Shown one piece after another: positions 1-9,360 of a stretch of 64,000 nucleotides of DNA (the first letter of the stretch is position 1; each line of letters starts with the position of its first letter). Where the stretch lies: positions 6,854,501 through 6,918,500 of the forward strand of contig NZ_CP108494.1 of assembly GCF_041435435.1 (NCBI RefSeq), in the 5' to 3' direction. The stretch comes from Streptomyces sp. NBC_01241. GTDB lineage: Bacteria; Actinomycetota; Actinomycetes; Streptomycetales; Streptomycetaceae. The position numbers were made by a program, and so were the translations under genes. A model generated the notes under the pieces. That model was not told the origin of the DNA. It worked only from the letters and a program-made list of their open reading frames with translations, and ran no database searches.

Positions 1-69
1 CGTGCGCACCTTCCCGGCCTTGCGGCTCCTGGGCTTGCGGGCGGAATGCAGATCGGAGTCGTCAGACAT
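1..69 (-). CDS. 5' end of a leftward gene, product unknown (partial)
   Basis: Reading leftward from an ATG at 69, 23 codons are open to the window edge: a short acidic Ser/Asp stretch followed by a basic Lys/Arg-rich stretch (KPRSRKAGK). That is too little to assign a family. The gene diverges from the lectin-like gene at 376, and the 306 bases between them would carry both promoters. The call rests on the open frame and high-GC codon use only. Confidence 0.4.
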   Translation of the reverse strand, partial: MSDDSDLHSARKPRSRKAGKVRT

Positions 70-375
70 ACACACAGCTCGTCATCGTCTGGGCCCCTGG
101 GTCAGTGGGGTAACCACTGAGGCGAGTCGGCCCCTCCCTGTCGATCGGCTGCCGGAGCCGGAGGAGGGGGATGGTACGGGTCCGCCGACCGCGTCGTCGG
201 GACTCCCCGGACGACAGAATCGCAGGCGGGCACCAACTGATCGCACACGTGCTGATCGAGCGGACGCTGGAGCACTATAGACAGATTTCCCGACGGGAAG
301 GGAGAGTGCATATCTTCTAGGAAGCCGGGAGTTGTCTGAATCCCCGGTTCCACTTCAGAGGGGATCAACGGGCGG
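70..375. other. Intergenic region between two divergent genes
   Basis: About 300 bases with no convincing gene. The part next to the rightward gene is less GC-rich, with a TATAGA-like -10 candidate at 276-281 but no good -35 element at the right spacing. A GAGGGG ribosome-binding site at 358-363 precedes the ATG at 376. I see no repeat or RNA gene here. Confidence 0.4.
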
Positions 376-1965
376 ATGGCACGCAGAAGGGACCGCCGAG
401 GGGGGCGTGGCACGGCTGCGCCGGACCGTGCGGGAACGGCGCCGGCCGACGGCCGGGGAGGTGTGGCGATCGTGGTCGCGACGCCCGGAGATGCCCTGGA
501 ACTGCTGGCGACGGAGGACCACGGCTCGGTGGTCGACATCGTCTGCGCCCAGCCGGGCACGGCCGACGAGCGCGCGGCGCTCGACCGCGCCGCGGCGGAC
601 TGCGGCCGGCGAGGCGTCCGCGTGGCGGGCGATCCCTGGGTGATCGACGCGGAGGTGGGAAAGATCACAGCGCTCGTGCTCGACGCGTTGCACGAGCTGC
701 GCCCGCTGACGGTGCGGACGCTCGATCCCGATCCCGCGCATGTCTCGTTCGACGCGGAGGCCAAGCGGCCGGTGATCGCCGAGCCACCGCTGCGGGGCAG
801 CGTGGCGCGGGCCACCGTCGCCGCGGCCCGCACGTACCAGCGGGAGTGCGGCTTCCCGGTCTTCGTGAACTGTCATCGGGCCGGGACGGACCCGCGGCTC
901 GGTGCCCAGGCGTGCACGCGTTATCCGCTGCCGGGCCGATGGCTCGTCCGGGGTGCGGACGGCCGGCTCACCGCCTATCTCCCCTCCGCGGCGGGTGTGC
1001 TCCGCTGGACCGAGGGGTCGCCGGGGGCCGACGAGTGGAGCGGGCCGGAGGTGCTGGAGGGCCCCGATCTCCTTCCGGGCATCACCGTGGTGCAGGACGC
1101 CAACGGGTACGCGCACCTGCTCGGTCTGCGTCGCAGGAAGCGCGCGGACGGCAAGGAGCACGTCGATCTGGTGCACGCGACGCAGTACCAGACCGGGCGC
1201 CCCATGGGCCCGTGGCACTCGGTGGGCAACCCGAATGCCAACGACCGGTCCAAGGCGCGGGAGGTCGGCTTCCCCGTGGCGGTCTTCGACGCCGCGGGGA
1301 ACCTGCATGTCTTCGTGCGTAACTTCGGTCACGGGGTCAGCACCCGCCGGCAGTCGCCGGACGGGCGGTGGAGCGGCTGGCAGCATCTGCGCGGCGCGGC
1401 CGTCGCCGACGAGCTGGTCGCACTGCCCGGAAGGTCCGGCGGAGCCCAGGTCTGGGCCAGGGCCAGGGACTCGGCGTCCGTGGTCCGCTGGCACCAGGAG
1501 GCGCCCGGCGGGGACTGGGCGCTGGACCCCGTGACCCATGTGAGCCCCTATCCCGGCACCTTGTCGGCGGCGCCGGAGGCGGGGACGATCCGCTACCGGT
1601 ACTTCGGTACCAACGAGGTCTGTGTGGAGGTCCCGGGGGTGGGCCCGGTCAGTCTGGGAGGCGCGGACGGATCCGGGCCGCTGGCCGCGGTTCCCGGCGT
1701 GGAGATCCAGGGCTGGGGCTGTACGGTGCTGGCCAGATCGGGGCACGCGGGAACGTGCGCCGTGGGGGCCCACGAGGACGGCCGGCCGGAGACCGGCGTG
1801 TGGTGGTTCGATGCGGGGGAGACCTCGCTGGTGCCCCCGGCCGTGGCGGTGGACGGCGGCGGCCGGGCGGTCATCGCGCTGCTGGGAACCGACGGCCGGC
1901 TGAGAGTCGCACGTCAGGAGCCCGGTGTGAGCGGGCTGGCCTTCGCGCAGTGGGTCACCGCGTAA
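376..1965 (+). CDS. Large beta-propeller protein, fucose-lectin (PLL)-like
   Basis: The product is 529 residues. An in-frame stop at 337 and a GAGGGG ribosome-binding site at 358-363 support the ATG at 376. Residues 1-140 are basic and then Ala/Asp-rich without clear motifs. Residues from about 150 to the end repeat a WxxW-type pattern typical of PLL-like or sialidase-like propellers (GRWSGWQHL, WALDPVTH, VWWFDAGE), with Gly/Asp turns between strands. Such domains usually bind carbohydrate or are structural. No signal peptide or catalytic motif is visible. The gene lies 216 bases upstream of the wall-polymer operon and may serve it, but has its own spacing and no coupling. The fold call is moderately sure; the function is unknown. 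Confidence 0.6.
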   Translation: MARRRDRRGGRGTAAPDRAGTAPADGRGGVAIVVATPGDALELLATEDHGSVVDIVCAQPGTADERAALDRAAADCGRRGVRVAGDPWVIDAEVGKITALVLDALHELRPLTVRTLDPDPAHVSFDAEAKRPVIAEPPLRGSVARATVAAARTYQRECGFPVFVNCHRAGTDPRLGAQACTRYPLPGRWLVRGADGRLTAYLPSAAGVLRWTEGSPGADEWSGPEVLEGPDLLPGITVVQDANGYAHLLGLRRRKRADGKEHVDLVHATQYQTGRPMGPWHSVGNPNANDRSKAREVGFPVAVFDAAGNLHVFVRNFGHGVSTRRQSPDGRWSGWQHLRGAAVADELVALPGRSGGAQVWARARDSASVVRWHQEAPGGDWALDPVTHVSPYPGTLSAAPEAGTIRYRYFGTNEVCVEVPGVGPVSLGGADGSGPLAAVPGVEIQGWGCTVLARSGHAGTCAVGAHEDGRPETGVWWFDAGETSLVPPAVAVDGGGRAVIALLGTDGRLRVARQEPGVSGLAFAQWVTA

Positions 1966-2181
1966 CCAAAAAAGGGACACATCGCCGCAAAAAATCCATC
2001 TGTCGTTCCTGGGACAACCTTTGCCAGTTTTGGTTTGCCTTTGAACTTGCTATGGTCGCGTCCTGTCTTTACACGGATCACAGGTGAAATTTCTGTGTCC
2101 AGTTTGTGAATGCCCCTTGATCGCGCGTTCTCGCAGGCCGCTGGGGCCGCGTTGTTCACGGTACGTCGGGTCTGAGGGGTT

Positions 2182-3363
2182 ATGGGGAAGCTGTCGCTGC
2201 GGGCTGTTCAGAAGCTGACGTGCAAGAAGCGCGACGCCTGGTGGACAGTCCTGCTGGTCGACCCCGTGGCGACCCGCATGCTGATCGTGATGGCCAAGTT
2301 CAAGTTCATCACGCCGAACAGGGTCACGTGGTCGGCGCTCTTCGTAGGCCTCGGCTCCGCCTACTTCTTCCTCAAGGGGGATACCTGGTCCCTCGTCATC
2401 GGGGCCGCCCTCTACCACCTGAGCTTCATCCTCGACTGCATCGACGGCAAGCTGGCGCGCCTCAAGGGCAACGGCACCGTGTTCGGCGGCTGGCTCGACT
2501 ACGTCTTCGACCGCATCCGGGTGCTCTTCTGCGCACTGGCCCTGATGGGCGGCCAGTATCTCCGTACCCACAACGAGCTCTACCTGCTCGCCGCTCTGGC
2601 CGTCGTCTTCCTCGACATGCTCCGGTACGTCGACGCTCTGCAGATCTACAAGATGCGCATGTCCATGCGCATGAAGATCGAGAAGGTCACGCTGGAGCGC
2701 AAGGCGCTGGAGGAAGAGCAGGCCGAGCGGGAGGCGTCGGCCGCCGCACAGTGTGCGCAGTCCGAGCCCGAGCAGCCCAAGGTGGTCTTCATCGAGGACC
2801 TGCTCCGCGAGAACCCCGGCGTGGAGGCCGAGGTCCTGAAGCAGCAGAGCGGCGACGTGGTCGATCTGCACGCCCAGTTCCGGCACCGCTTTCCCTGGTA
2901 CACCCGGTTTCGCCAAGCGCTGCTGCGCAGTCGTATCCGGCCCCACCTCATCAGCGGCATCGAGTTCCAGATGTTCATCTTCATCGTGGCGCCGCTGATC
3001 GGCCAGATCCTGTGGACCACGGCGATATCGGCCCTGGCGCTCGGCCTCTTCGAGCTCGTGATCATGTACAAGTTCTGGCTGTCCACCCGTGACTTCACCC
3101 GGCTCATGGAGAAGCTCGCGCCCACGCCGTCCACCGCGGGGGTCATCGCCGAGCATCTGCACAAGGGCCGCCATCGCCGCGGGCCCGACGCCGTGGAGGA
3201 GCAGCAGGCGGTCCTGGCCCAGCAGTTCCCGCTGCCCGAGCAGGACGACGACCTGGGCTTCCAGCCGTATCCCCAGCCGTATGCGCACCGGCCTCAGGAC
3301 ATTGAGACGCAGCAGCTCAGGACGCTGCCTTACTGGGCGGAAAATGAAGGGTCCGTACGATGA
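2182..3363 (+). CDS. CDP-alcohol phosphotransferase family membrane protein
   Basis: The 393-residue integral membrane protein carries the full CDP-alcohol phosphotransferase signature, DCIDGKLAR then G102, D106 and D110 (acidic residues D85, D88, D106, D110). The family transfers a phosphoalcohol from a CDP-alcohol to an acceptor alcohol at the cytoplasmic face of the membrane. It is nearly twice the usual family length. A soluble, charged, partly coiled-coil insertion (about residues 155-250) separates the catalytic membrane half from the last two membrane segments (about 262-300), and the tail is polar and Pro/Gln-rich. It is the first gene of a five-gene operon, and its stop overlaps the next start as ATGA. 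In that context the substrate may be a polyol or glycerol polymer precursor rather than a phospholipid; that is inference. Confidence 0.8.
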   Translation: MGKLSLRAVQKLTCKKRDAWWTVLLVDPVATRMLIVMAKFKFITPNRVTWSALFVGLGSAYFFLKGDTWSLVIGAALYHLSFILDCIDGKLARLKGNGTVFGGWLDYVFDRIRVLFCALALMGGQYLRTHNELYLLAALAVVFLDMLRYVDALQIYKMRMSMRMKIEKVTLERKALEEEQAEREASAAAQCAQSEPEQPKVVFIEDLLRENPGVEAEVLKQQSGDVVDLHAQFRHRFPWYTRFRQALLRSRIRPHLISGIEFQMFIFIVAPLIGQILWTTAISALALGLFELVIMYKFWLSTRDFTRLMEKLAPTPSTAGVIAEHLHKGRHRRGPDAVEEQQAVLAQQFPLPEQDDDLGFQPYPQPYAHRPQDIETQQLRTLPYWAENEGSVR

Positions 3364-6300
3364 GTTCGCCTGCCGACCCGTCTCTCTTCACTGTTTCGGT
3401 GGTCGTTCCGGCCTACAACGCGAGCGCCACTCTCGGCCGGGCCCTGCGGTCCGCTCTCGCGCAGACGCACCGCAACGTCGAGGTGATCGTCGTCGACGAC
3501 GCCTCTGTCGACGGGACCCTCGCCGTCGTCAGGGAATTCGCCGCCGGTGACCGCCGCGTACAGATCATCGAGCGCCCGCAGAACAGCGGCGGCGTCGGCG
3601 CTCCGCGCAACAACGGCATCATGGCCGCCACCGGCCAGTACGTGATGTTCCTCGACGCGGATGACGAGCTGCCGCTCAAGGCGTGCGAGGAACTGCTGGC
3701 CTCGGCGGTGACCACGGGTTCGGACATCACGGCGGGCCGGGCGCTGCGGGTCAACCTCAACACCAAGGAAACGACGGTCTGGCAGCCCCAGCTGTACACC
3801 ACGGAGCGCACCGTGGCGGGGCTGCGCGCACTGCCTCAGCTCTTCGACGACCCCATCGCGGCCGGCAAGCTGTACCGGCTGGACTTCCTGCACAACAACG
3901 GGGTCCGGTTTCCCGAGGGCGTCTACTACGAGGACACCTACTTCTCGACGCTCGCCAACTACCGGGCCGCCTCGATCACCTTCCTCACGGCGCCCGTCTA
4001 CCGCTGGATGTGGGAGCGGGAGTCCGCGGCCCCCTCGATCACCAACCGGCGCGGTGAGCTGCGCAGCATCCAGGACCGGGTCGCCGTCCATCAGTACACC
4101 GACGCCTTCCTGCGCCAGGTGGGCGAGCAGGAACTCCTGGCCCACAAGGCGGTGAAGTTCCTCTCGCACGACCTCCACCTGTACGCACGCGAGCTGCGCG
4201 CCGGGGACGAGCGGTACCGCCACGGGTTCGCCGCCGCCGTCGCACCGTATCTGCGCTCGCTCGAACCCTCCGTCTACGACCTGTGCGGAGTGATGGAGCG
4301 GGTCCGGGCCTTCTGCCTCATTCACGAGCGGGTGGATCTCGCGCTGTCCGTCTCGGACTACGCACAGCGACGCAGCGTGCTCAGCTCGGACCTGGTCGAG
4401 AGCGACGAACGCGTCTACTGGTCCGAGTCGCTCCTGCACTTCCCGCAGGCGAAACGATTCCTCGATGTCACCGATCTGGATCTCGCGGACAAGCCGCTGT
4501 CCGACGCCCGGCTGTTCAACCAGGCGACCGAGCTGGAGATCAAGGGCAGCGAGCTCCATCTGTCCGGGTACATCCTGAATCAGTTCGGGCGTTTCTCCCG
4601 CGGCGGCAAGGTCGAGCTCAAGGCGGTGCTCCGCCTGCGCAGCACCAAGAGCGATCACGTCTTCCCGGTCAACGCGGTCGAGACCGACGACCACCGGGTC
4701 CACTACCGGGCGACTCTGGACCTCGCGTCCAGTATCGGCGCGGCCGCGAACGACGGAGTGTGGAACCTCTTCGTCCAGGTGCGCCACGCCGGCGAACGGG
4801 CGACCACGACGGTGGCGGTCCACGGAATCGACGTCTCCCGTGAGCGCTACGAGAGTCCGTCGGGTCCGGTCGAGATGTACGAGACGGTCAGCGGCAATGT
4901 CGCACTGCGTCCCGAGACCAGCGAGCGCACCCAGCAGGAGGACCGCCGGGGCACCCCCTGGCACTGGTGGCGGGGCGGCGAGGACCCCGCACCGGTGCCC
5001 GCTCTCGGGGCGTACCGGGCCGCCGTCGTGGTGCACTGCCACAACGACGAGCACCATCTGTACGAATTCCTGCACTCCCTCGCGGCGCAGACCGTGTTCG
5101 CCGAGACCCAGGTCGTGTTCGCCGACGACGGTTCCACGGACCGAACGGCCGAACTGCTGGACAATTTCGCTGCGTTCTACCGCAACTCGACCGTGCTGCG
5201 GCTCCCCGCCCGCGGCGCGGCGGTCGCCTATGAAGAGGGCCTTGCTCAGGTCGTGGCGCCGTACGTGCTGTTCGCGCGGGGCCGGGACATCCTCGGCGGC
5301 GACTGTCTGCGGCAGCTCACCGAGTCCGCGGTGAAGCACGACGTCGATGTGGCCATCGGCAACTACGACACGTTTCCGGGGCCGCGGCGCAACTCCGACG
5401 AACCGTGGAAGCGGTACTTCGGCAAGGGCGCGAAGGGCCTGACCGACCTGGTCAGGAAGGCGCCCCACATGGTCTTCTCGACCGACCTCGGCAACAAGCT
5501 CTTCCGCGTCTCCCTCCTGCGGGGGAACGGACTGAGGCCCACGGACGGAGGCGCTTTCGCCGATATCTGGCTGAGCGTGATGGCCATGCTGACCGCGCGC
5601 GGCTTCAGCATGGTCGACCGTTACGTGTACTTCGAGCGTGATCCGGCCCAGAACGACTCGCTCTTCGACGTTGACTGGAACGATCCGGCCAAGGCCCGGC
5701 AACGGCTGCGGCTCAACCGCTTCCTGCTGGACTTCGCCGACCGGATCGAGGCGCCGTCGGCCCGGCTGATTCACCGGTTCGTGGTGCGCTCGTACCAACC
5801 GTACCTGCGCAACTACCACCGCATCATGAACCGGGCGGAGATCGCCCAGGCCTTCGACGAGCTCTGCGACGTCTACGCCAGGGTTCCCGAGGAGGTCCTC
5901 CTCCAGTACGTCGTCCACCCCGTGTCCCGGGTGCAGCACCACGCCGTGCGGACCCGGAACTTCGAGCTCTTCTGCGACCCGTTCGGCGATGCCGAGTACG
6001 AGCCGAGGGTCCGGCTGGACGAGCAGGGGATGTACCGGAAGCTCGCCGCCGATCCGGTGGACTCCAGGCTGATCCGTGTGGAGCGGCAGCGGGGCGTGCT
6101 GGAAAGCGTCCGGTACCGCGACGGTGAGCTGCAGTTCGAGGGCGTGATGACGCTCACGGGCGTGGACATCGCCCAGCTCTTCACCAACCGCTTCGAACTC
6201 GTCTGCACGGACGGAAAGCGGTCCGTCGCCATCCCCGCGGAGCAGGTCTACCGCCGGGACCGCTGGCGGGTCCGCAAGGAACGCGACTGGTTCGGCGGCT

Positions 6301-7847
6301 GGCGCGCCTGTGCGGACCCCGCGGTCCTCGCCCCGCTCTCCGGCCGCGACCTCACGGTCACCCTGCGGTTCCACGACGGCGAGCGCCATGTGGACGCGCA
6401 GATCGGTGCACGGCTCATGCTGCACCGCTTCAAGGGCATGCGCCGCATCGGCAGGGACCGGCTGTGGCTCACGGTGCGCAACGACGACTCCGTGGTCCTG
6501 CGCTACTTCACCGGCGCGGGACAGAGGCTCCGCGGCCGGCTGTGGCACCTGCTGCGGCAGGCCCGCGCCGCGCTGCCCGGCCGCCCCGGCTGGCGCACCC
6601 GGCTCGCCTACCTGCTGAGCTATCCGCGACTGCACCGCAAGAACATCTGGATCATCGGCGAGCGGGCAGACACCGCGCAAGACAACGCGTACCACCTGTT
6701 CCGCTGGATCAGGGAGAACCACCCGCGCCGCAAGGTCTACTACGCGATCAACGGTGACGCCAAGGACCGGGCCAAGGTGGCCCCGTACGGTCATGTCCTG
6801 GACCGGACGTCGCGCAAGTACCGGATGTATCTGCTGCACGCCAAGAGGCTCATCAATCCGTACGACCTGGAGGCGTACCTCGGCTTCCCCGAGCTGAGCA
6901 AGAGTTCGTTCCTGCGCGGCTACGGCGATCTGCTGAACTATCGCCGGGTCTTCCTCCAGCACGGGGTCACCTACAACGACGTGGCACCCTCGGTGCACCA
7001 TCAGGTCACCAGCGTGGATCTGCTGCTGACGGTAGGTCAGGCGGAACGGTCGTATTTCGCCGAGCACTGCGGCTACGGCTACGCACGGGTCGCCGCCGCG
7101 GGGTTTCCCCGCTTCGACGCGCTGAAGCCGGTACGCTCCGAACGCCCCCGGATCCTGCTGATGCCCACGTGGCGGCGGGACATCGTGGCGCCGTCGTACG
7201 ACAAGGCCGCCAAGGCGAAGATCCCGTTCGCGGCTTCGGAGTACTTCCGTTTCTTCTCCACCCTGCTGCGCGACGAGCGCCTGCTGAAGGTGCTCGAACA
7301 GTGCGGTGTGGAGCTGGAGTTCATGCCGCACTACGAGATCCGCCCGTACCTGCACCACTTCCGTATCGACCACCCGTCGGTGACGGTCACCGGAGACGGC
7401 CGTGATGTGCAGCTGGCGATGCGCGAGTGCTCGCTCCTGGTCACCGACTACTCGTCGGTCTTCTTCGACGTTGCGTACATGGGCACCCCCATCGTGTACA
7501 CGCCGTTCGACGAGGAGGACTTCTACGGCAACCACTACAAGCGCGGCTACTACGAGTTCGAGCGGGACGGCTTCGGCCCGGTCTGCCGGGACGTCGATTC
7601 CACCGTCCGGGAGATCATCGGCACCGTGCAGCGGAACTTCGCCGTGGAGCCGCAGTACCGGGCCCGGGTCGACGAGTTCTTCGGGCGCCGGGACACCAGC
7701 AACTCGGAACGCGTCTTCCGCGCGATCGACGCGCTGGAGTCGGCCGTCGACAGCAGCCAGGCGTCCGACGTACCGACGGCACGACAGTCCTTGGACACCC
7801 CGGGACAGGACTTCCGCGACCAGAACTCCCGTAAGGAGTGGGCTTGA
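3360..7847 (+). CDS. GT2-GT2-glycerophosphotransferase (TagF-like) fusion polymerase
   Basis: This 1495-residue protein has three catalytic-type modules. The first is a GT2 glycosyltransferase (residues 10-330) with the VVPAYN start, DD46-47 and DADD at 99-102. After a beta-rich region comes a second GT2-like module from about 555 with DDGSTD near 589, but its DxD-type motif is degraded, so it may be inactive. The C-terminal third (about 1090-1480) is a Glyphos_transf domain like TagB/TagF, with LQHGV near 1199 and TDYSSVFFD near 1362. The family polymerises glycerol- or ribitol-phosphate from CDP-alcohols for teichoic-acid-like polymers. Fusion to a GT2 suggests a polymer alternating sugar and polyol phosphate. 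The gene starts inside the previous stop codon, so it is translationally coupled. Confidence 0.85.
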   Translation: MSSPADPSLFTVSVVVPAYNASATLGRALRSALAQTHRNVEVIVVDDASVDGTLAVVREFAAGDRRVQIIERPQNSGGVGAPRNNGIMAATGQYVMFLDADDELPLKACEELLASAVTTGSDITAGRALRVNLNTKETTVWQPQLYTTERTVAGLRALPQLFDDPIAAGKLYRLDFLHNNGVRFPEGVYYEDTYFSTLANYRAASITFLTAPVYRWMWERESAAPSITNRRGELRSIQDRVAVHQYTDAFLRQVGEQELLAHKAVKFLSHDLHLYARELRAGDERYRHGFAAAVAPYLRSLEPSVYDLCGVMERVRAFCLIHERVDLALSVSDYAQRRSVLSSDLVESDERVYWSESLLHFPQAKRFLDVTDLDLADKPLSDARLFNQATELEIKGSELHLSGYILNQFGRFSRGGKVELKAVLRLRSTKSDHVFPVNAVETDDHRVHYRATLDLASSIGAAANDGVWNLFVQVRHAGERATTTVAVHGIDVSRERYESPSGPVEMYETVSGNVALRPETSERTQQEDRRGTPWHWWRGGEDPAPVPALGAYRAAVVVHCHNDEHHLYEFLHSLAAQTVFAETQVVFADDGSTDRTAELLDNFAAFYRNSTVLRLPARGAAVAYEEGLAQVVAPYVLFARGRDILGGDCLRQLTESAVKHDVDVAIGNYDTFPGPRRNSDEPWKRYFGKGAKGLTDLVRKAPHMVFSTDLGNKLFRVSLLRGNGLRPTDGGAFADIWLSVMAMLTARGFSMVDRYVYFERDPAQNDSLFDVDWNDPAKARQRLRLNRFLLDFADRIEAPSARLIHRFVVRSYQPYLRNYHRIMNRAEIAQAFDELCDVYARVPEEVLLQYVVHPVSRVQHHAVRTRNFELFCDPFGDAEYEPRVRLDEQGMYRKLAADPVDSRLIRVERQRGVLESVRYRDGELQFEGVMTLTGVDIAQLFTNRFELVCTDGKRSVAIPAEQVYRRDRWRVRKERDWFGGWRACADPAVLAPLSGRDLTVTLRFHDGERHVDAQIGARLMLHRFKGMRRIGRDRLWLTVRNDDSVVLRYFTGAGQRLRGRLWHLLRQARAALPGRPGWRTRLAYLLSYPRLHRKNIWIIGERADTAQDNAYHLFRWIRENHPRRKVYYAINGDAKDRAKVAPYGHVLDRTSRKYRMYLLHAKRLINPYDLEAYLGFPELSKSSFLRGYGDLLNYRRVFLQHGVTYNDVAPSVHHQVTSVDLLLTVGQAERSYFAEHCGYGYARVAAAGFPRFDALKPVRSERPRILLMPTWRRDIVAPSYDKAAKAKIPFAASEYFRFFSTLLRDERLLKVLEQCGVELEFMPHYEIRPYLHHFRIDHPSVTVTGDGRDVQLAMRECSLLVTDYSSVFFDVAYMGTPIVYTPFDEEDFYGNHYKRGYYEFERDGFGPVCRDVDSTVREIIGTVQRNFAVEPQYRARVDEFFGRRDTSNSERVFRAIDALESAVDSSQASDVPTARQSLDTPGQDFRDQNSRKEWA

Positions 7848-8626
7848 TGGGCGGTTCGCCGCGCAGGGTGTTCCTGGCCGGGGACTCCAGCGTCACCAGC
7901 CGCCAGCGCAGCTTCGCACCGATGGCGGGCTGGGCACAGGCGCTTGCGCTCTTCGTCCGGGGCGCCGAGGTCATCAACTGCGCGCGGGCGGGCGCCAGTT
8001 CGCGCAGCTTCGTGGAACGCGGCAGGCTGGCCTGGATTCTGCGCGAGGCCCGGCCGGGCGATCTGGTGCTGTTCTCCTTCGGGCTCATCGACATGAAGCC
8101 GGGGAAGGGCCGTTACACGGAGCCGTTCAAGGAGTACCAGAGCTATCTGCGCCGTTGTGTGGACGGCGTACGCGAACAGGGCGCCCACCCGATCCTGGTC
8201 ACCAGCCACGAGCGCAGGGTCTTCGACGCGCAGGGCAATCTCCGCCGGCTGCTGGGCGTCTACCCGCTGGCGATGAAGGAGATCGCGGCCGAGAAGTCCG
8301 TGCCGCTGATCGACCTGAACGAATGGAGCGTGCGGTGGTGGCGCCGGGCAGGGCCTCAGGGAACGCGCGAGATCTTCCTCTACCTCGCCGCCGGTGAGCA
8401 TCCCAACTATCCCGAGGGCGTGGCCGACAACACCCATCTCAGGGTGGCCGGCGCGATCGAGTGCGCGCGCTTCATCGCCTCCGAGATGCGGGAGCGAGCG
8501 ATGCTGGAGCCCGGCTGCTTCGCCCATCTTGAGCGCGCCCGGTTTCCCGAGGGCGCCATCGAATGGCTGGAGGACCACGTCTTCGACGAACTGACGCGAA
8601 CCCGGACCCTGGAGGTGGTCGAATGA
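7847..8626 (+). CDS. SGNH/GDSL hydrolase, probable O-acyl esterase
   Basis: The 259-residue SGNH hydrolase has block I as FLAGDSS (D13, nucleophile S14) and a C-terminal DNTHL carrying the catalytic Asp/His, the layout of rhamnogalacturonan-acetylesterase-like enzymes. No signal peptide is visible, so it probably acts in the cytoplasm or needs another route out. An AAGGAG site at 7833-7838 decides for the ATG at 7847, whose A is also the last base of the upstream TGA. The GTG at 7838 lies inside that site and is unlikely to be used. In an operon for a phosphopolymer it could remove or edit acyl groups on sugars or polyols. The exact substrate cannot be read from the sequence. Confidence 0.8.
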   Translation: MGGSPRRVFLAGDSSVTSRQRSFAPMAGWAQALALFVRGAEVINCARAGASSRSFVERGRLAWILREARPGDLVLFSFGLIDMKPGKGRYTEPFKEYQSYLRRCVDGVREQGAHPILVTSHERRVFDAQGNLRRLLGVYPLAMKEIAAEKSVPLIDLNEWSVRWWRRAGPQGTREIFLYLAAGEHPNYPEGVADNTHLRVAGAIECARFIASEMRERAMLEPGCFAHLERARFPEGAIEWLEDHVFDELTRTRTLEVVE

Positions 8627-9360
8627 GTGACTGGTATCTGTTGGCGCGTATCCAGGTCGCGCACCCCGAGCGCACCACTGTGTCGGCGGTGCTGGAACTG
8701 CACGCCGACGTGGACCCCGCGATCGCGGCCGTACCCGGCCAGGAGATCACGCTGCACCTGAGCGTGCTGCCCTCCGGAGGGCCCTACCGCGCGTACGGCT
8801 ACATATTCGACGACGTTGTCGCCGAACACGCCACGATGACCAACCTCCAGGGCCTGGGCCACCTCCCCAACGGACGCTTCGCGACCTACGCCCGCGGCGA
8901 CGAGCAGCGCGCCGTGACCGCGATCCTCAAGGTCAACGACGACGCACCGGAAGGGGCGGTCCTGCTGCCCAAGGTGTGCGTCGGAGTGATGTCGTACGCC
9001 GGTGAAAAGCTGGTGTCCTCCGCGCAGGTCACCGACGCGGGCTACCGGGTCAGACGGGCCTGGGTACCGGGCCGCAGCCTGGCCATTCCGCCCGGCGGCT
9101 ACGGGGTCGTCGGCCCCGACCCGGCCGCCGCCCAGGCGGGCCTGCGGGTCGTCGGTGTGGGCCTCGCCCAGTACGGCGCGGTCAGCGCGGTGCCGGACGG
9201 AAGCGTCACGTACACGGGAGTTCCGGGAGCGGCCGGATACGACCGGTTCTCCATCTGTTACGAGAACCAGGCGGGCCACCGCAATTGGTCCGAGGTGACC
9301 GTGTACGCGGGAGACGTCGACAGCATCCCCGGGGTGCTGCCCGACGCCCGTACGAGATGA
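8623..9360 (+). CDS. Unknown protein of the wall-polymer operon
   Basis: The product is 245 residues with no signal peptide or membrane segment and no family I recognise. It is beta-rich, with alternating hydrophobic and polar residues and many Gly/Pro turns. Its ATG overlaps the upstream stop as ATGA and its own stop overlaps the next start the same way, so its amount is tied to the esterase and the glycosidase. The C-terminal part (SVTYTGVPGAAGYDRFSI) looks like a fibronectin-type or carbohydrate-binding sandwich, which is only an impression. Its role is presumably accessory to the polymer made or trimmed by its neighbours. Confidence 0.65.
   Translation: MSDWYLLARIQVAHPERTTVSAVLELHADVDPAIAAVPGQEITLHLSVLPSGGPYRAYGYIFDDVVAEHATMTNLQGLGHLPNGRFATYARGDEQRAVTAILKVNDDAPEGAVLLPKVCVGVMSYAGEKLVSSAQVTDAGYRVRRAWVPGRSLAIPPGGYGVVGPDPAAAQAGLRVVGVGLAQYGAVSAVPDGSVTYTGVPGAAGYDRFSICYENQAGHRNWSEVTVYAGDVDSIPGVLPDARTR

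Noticed and set aside
3330..7535. A 1401-codon open frame on the opposite strand of the polymerase gene
   Set aside because: It is a GC-bias shadow: its composition is a mix of Val/Arg/Asp/His without any family motif, and the rightward frame has full catalytic motifs.
7838..7846. GTG start of the SGNH hydrolase
   Set aside because: The codon begins inside the AAGGAG ribosome-binding site that serves the ATG at 7847.
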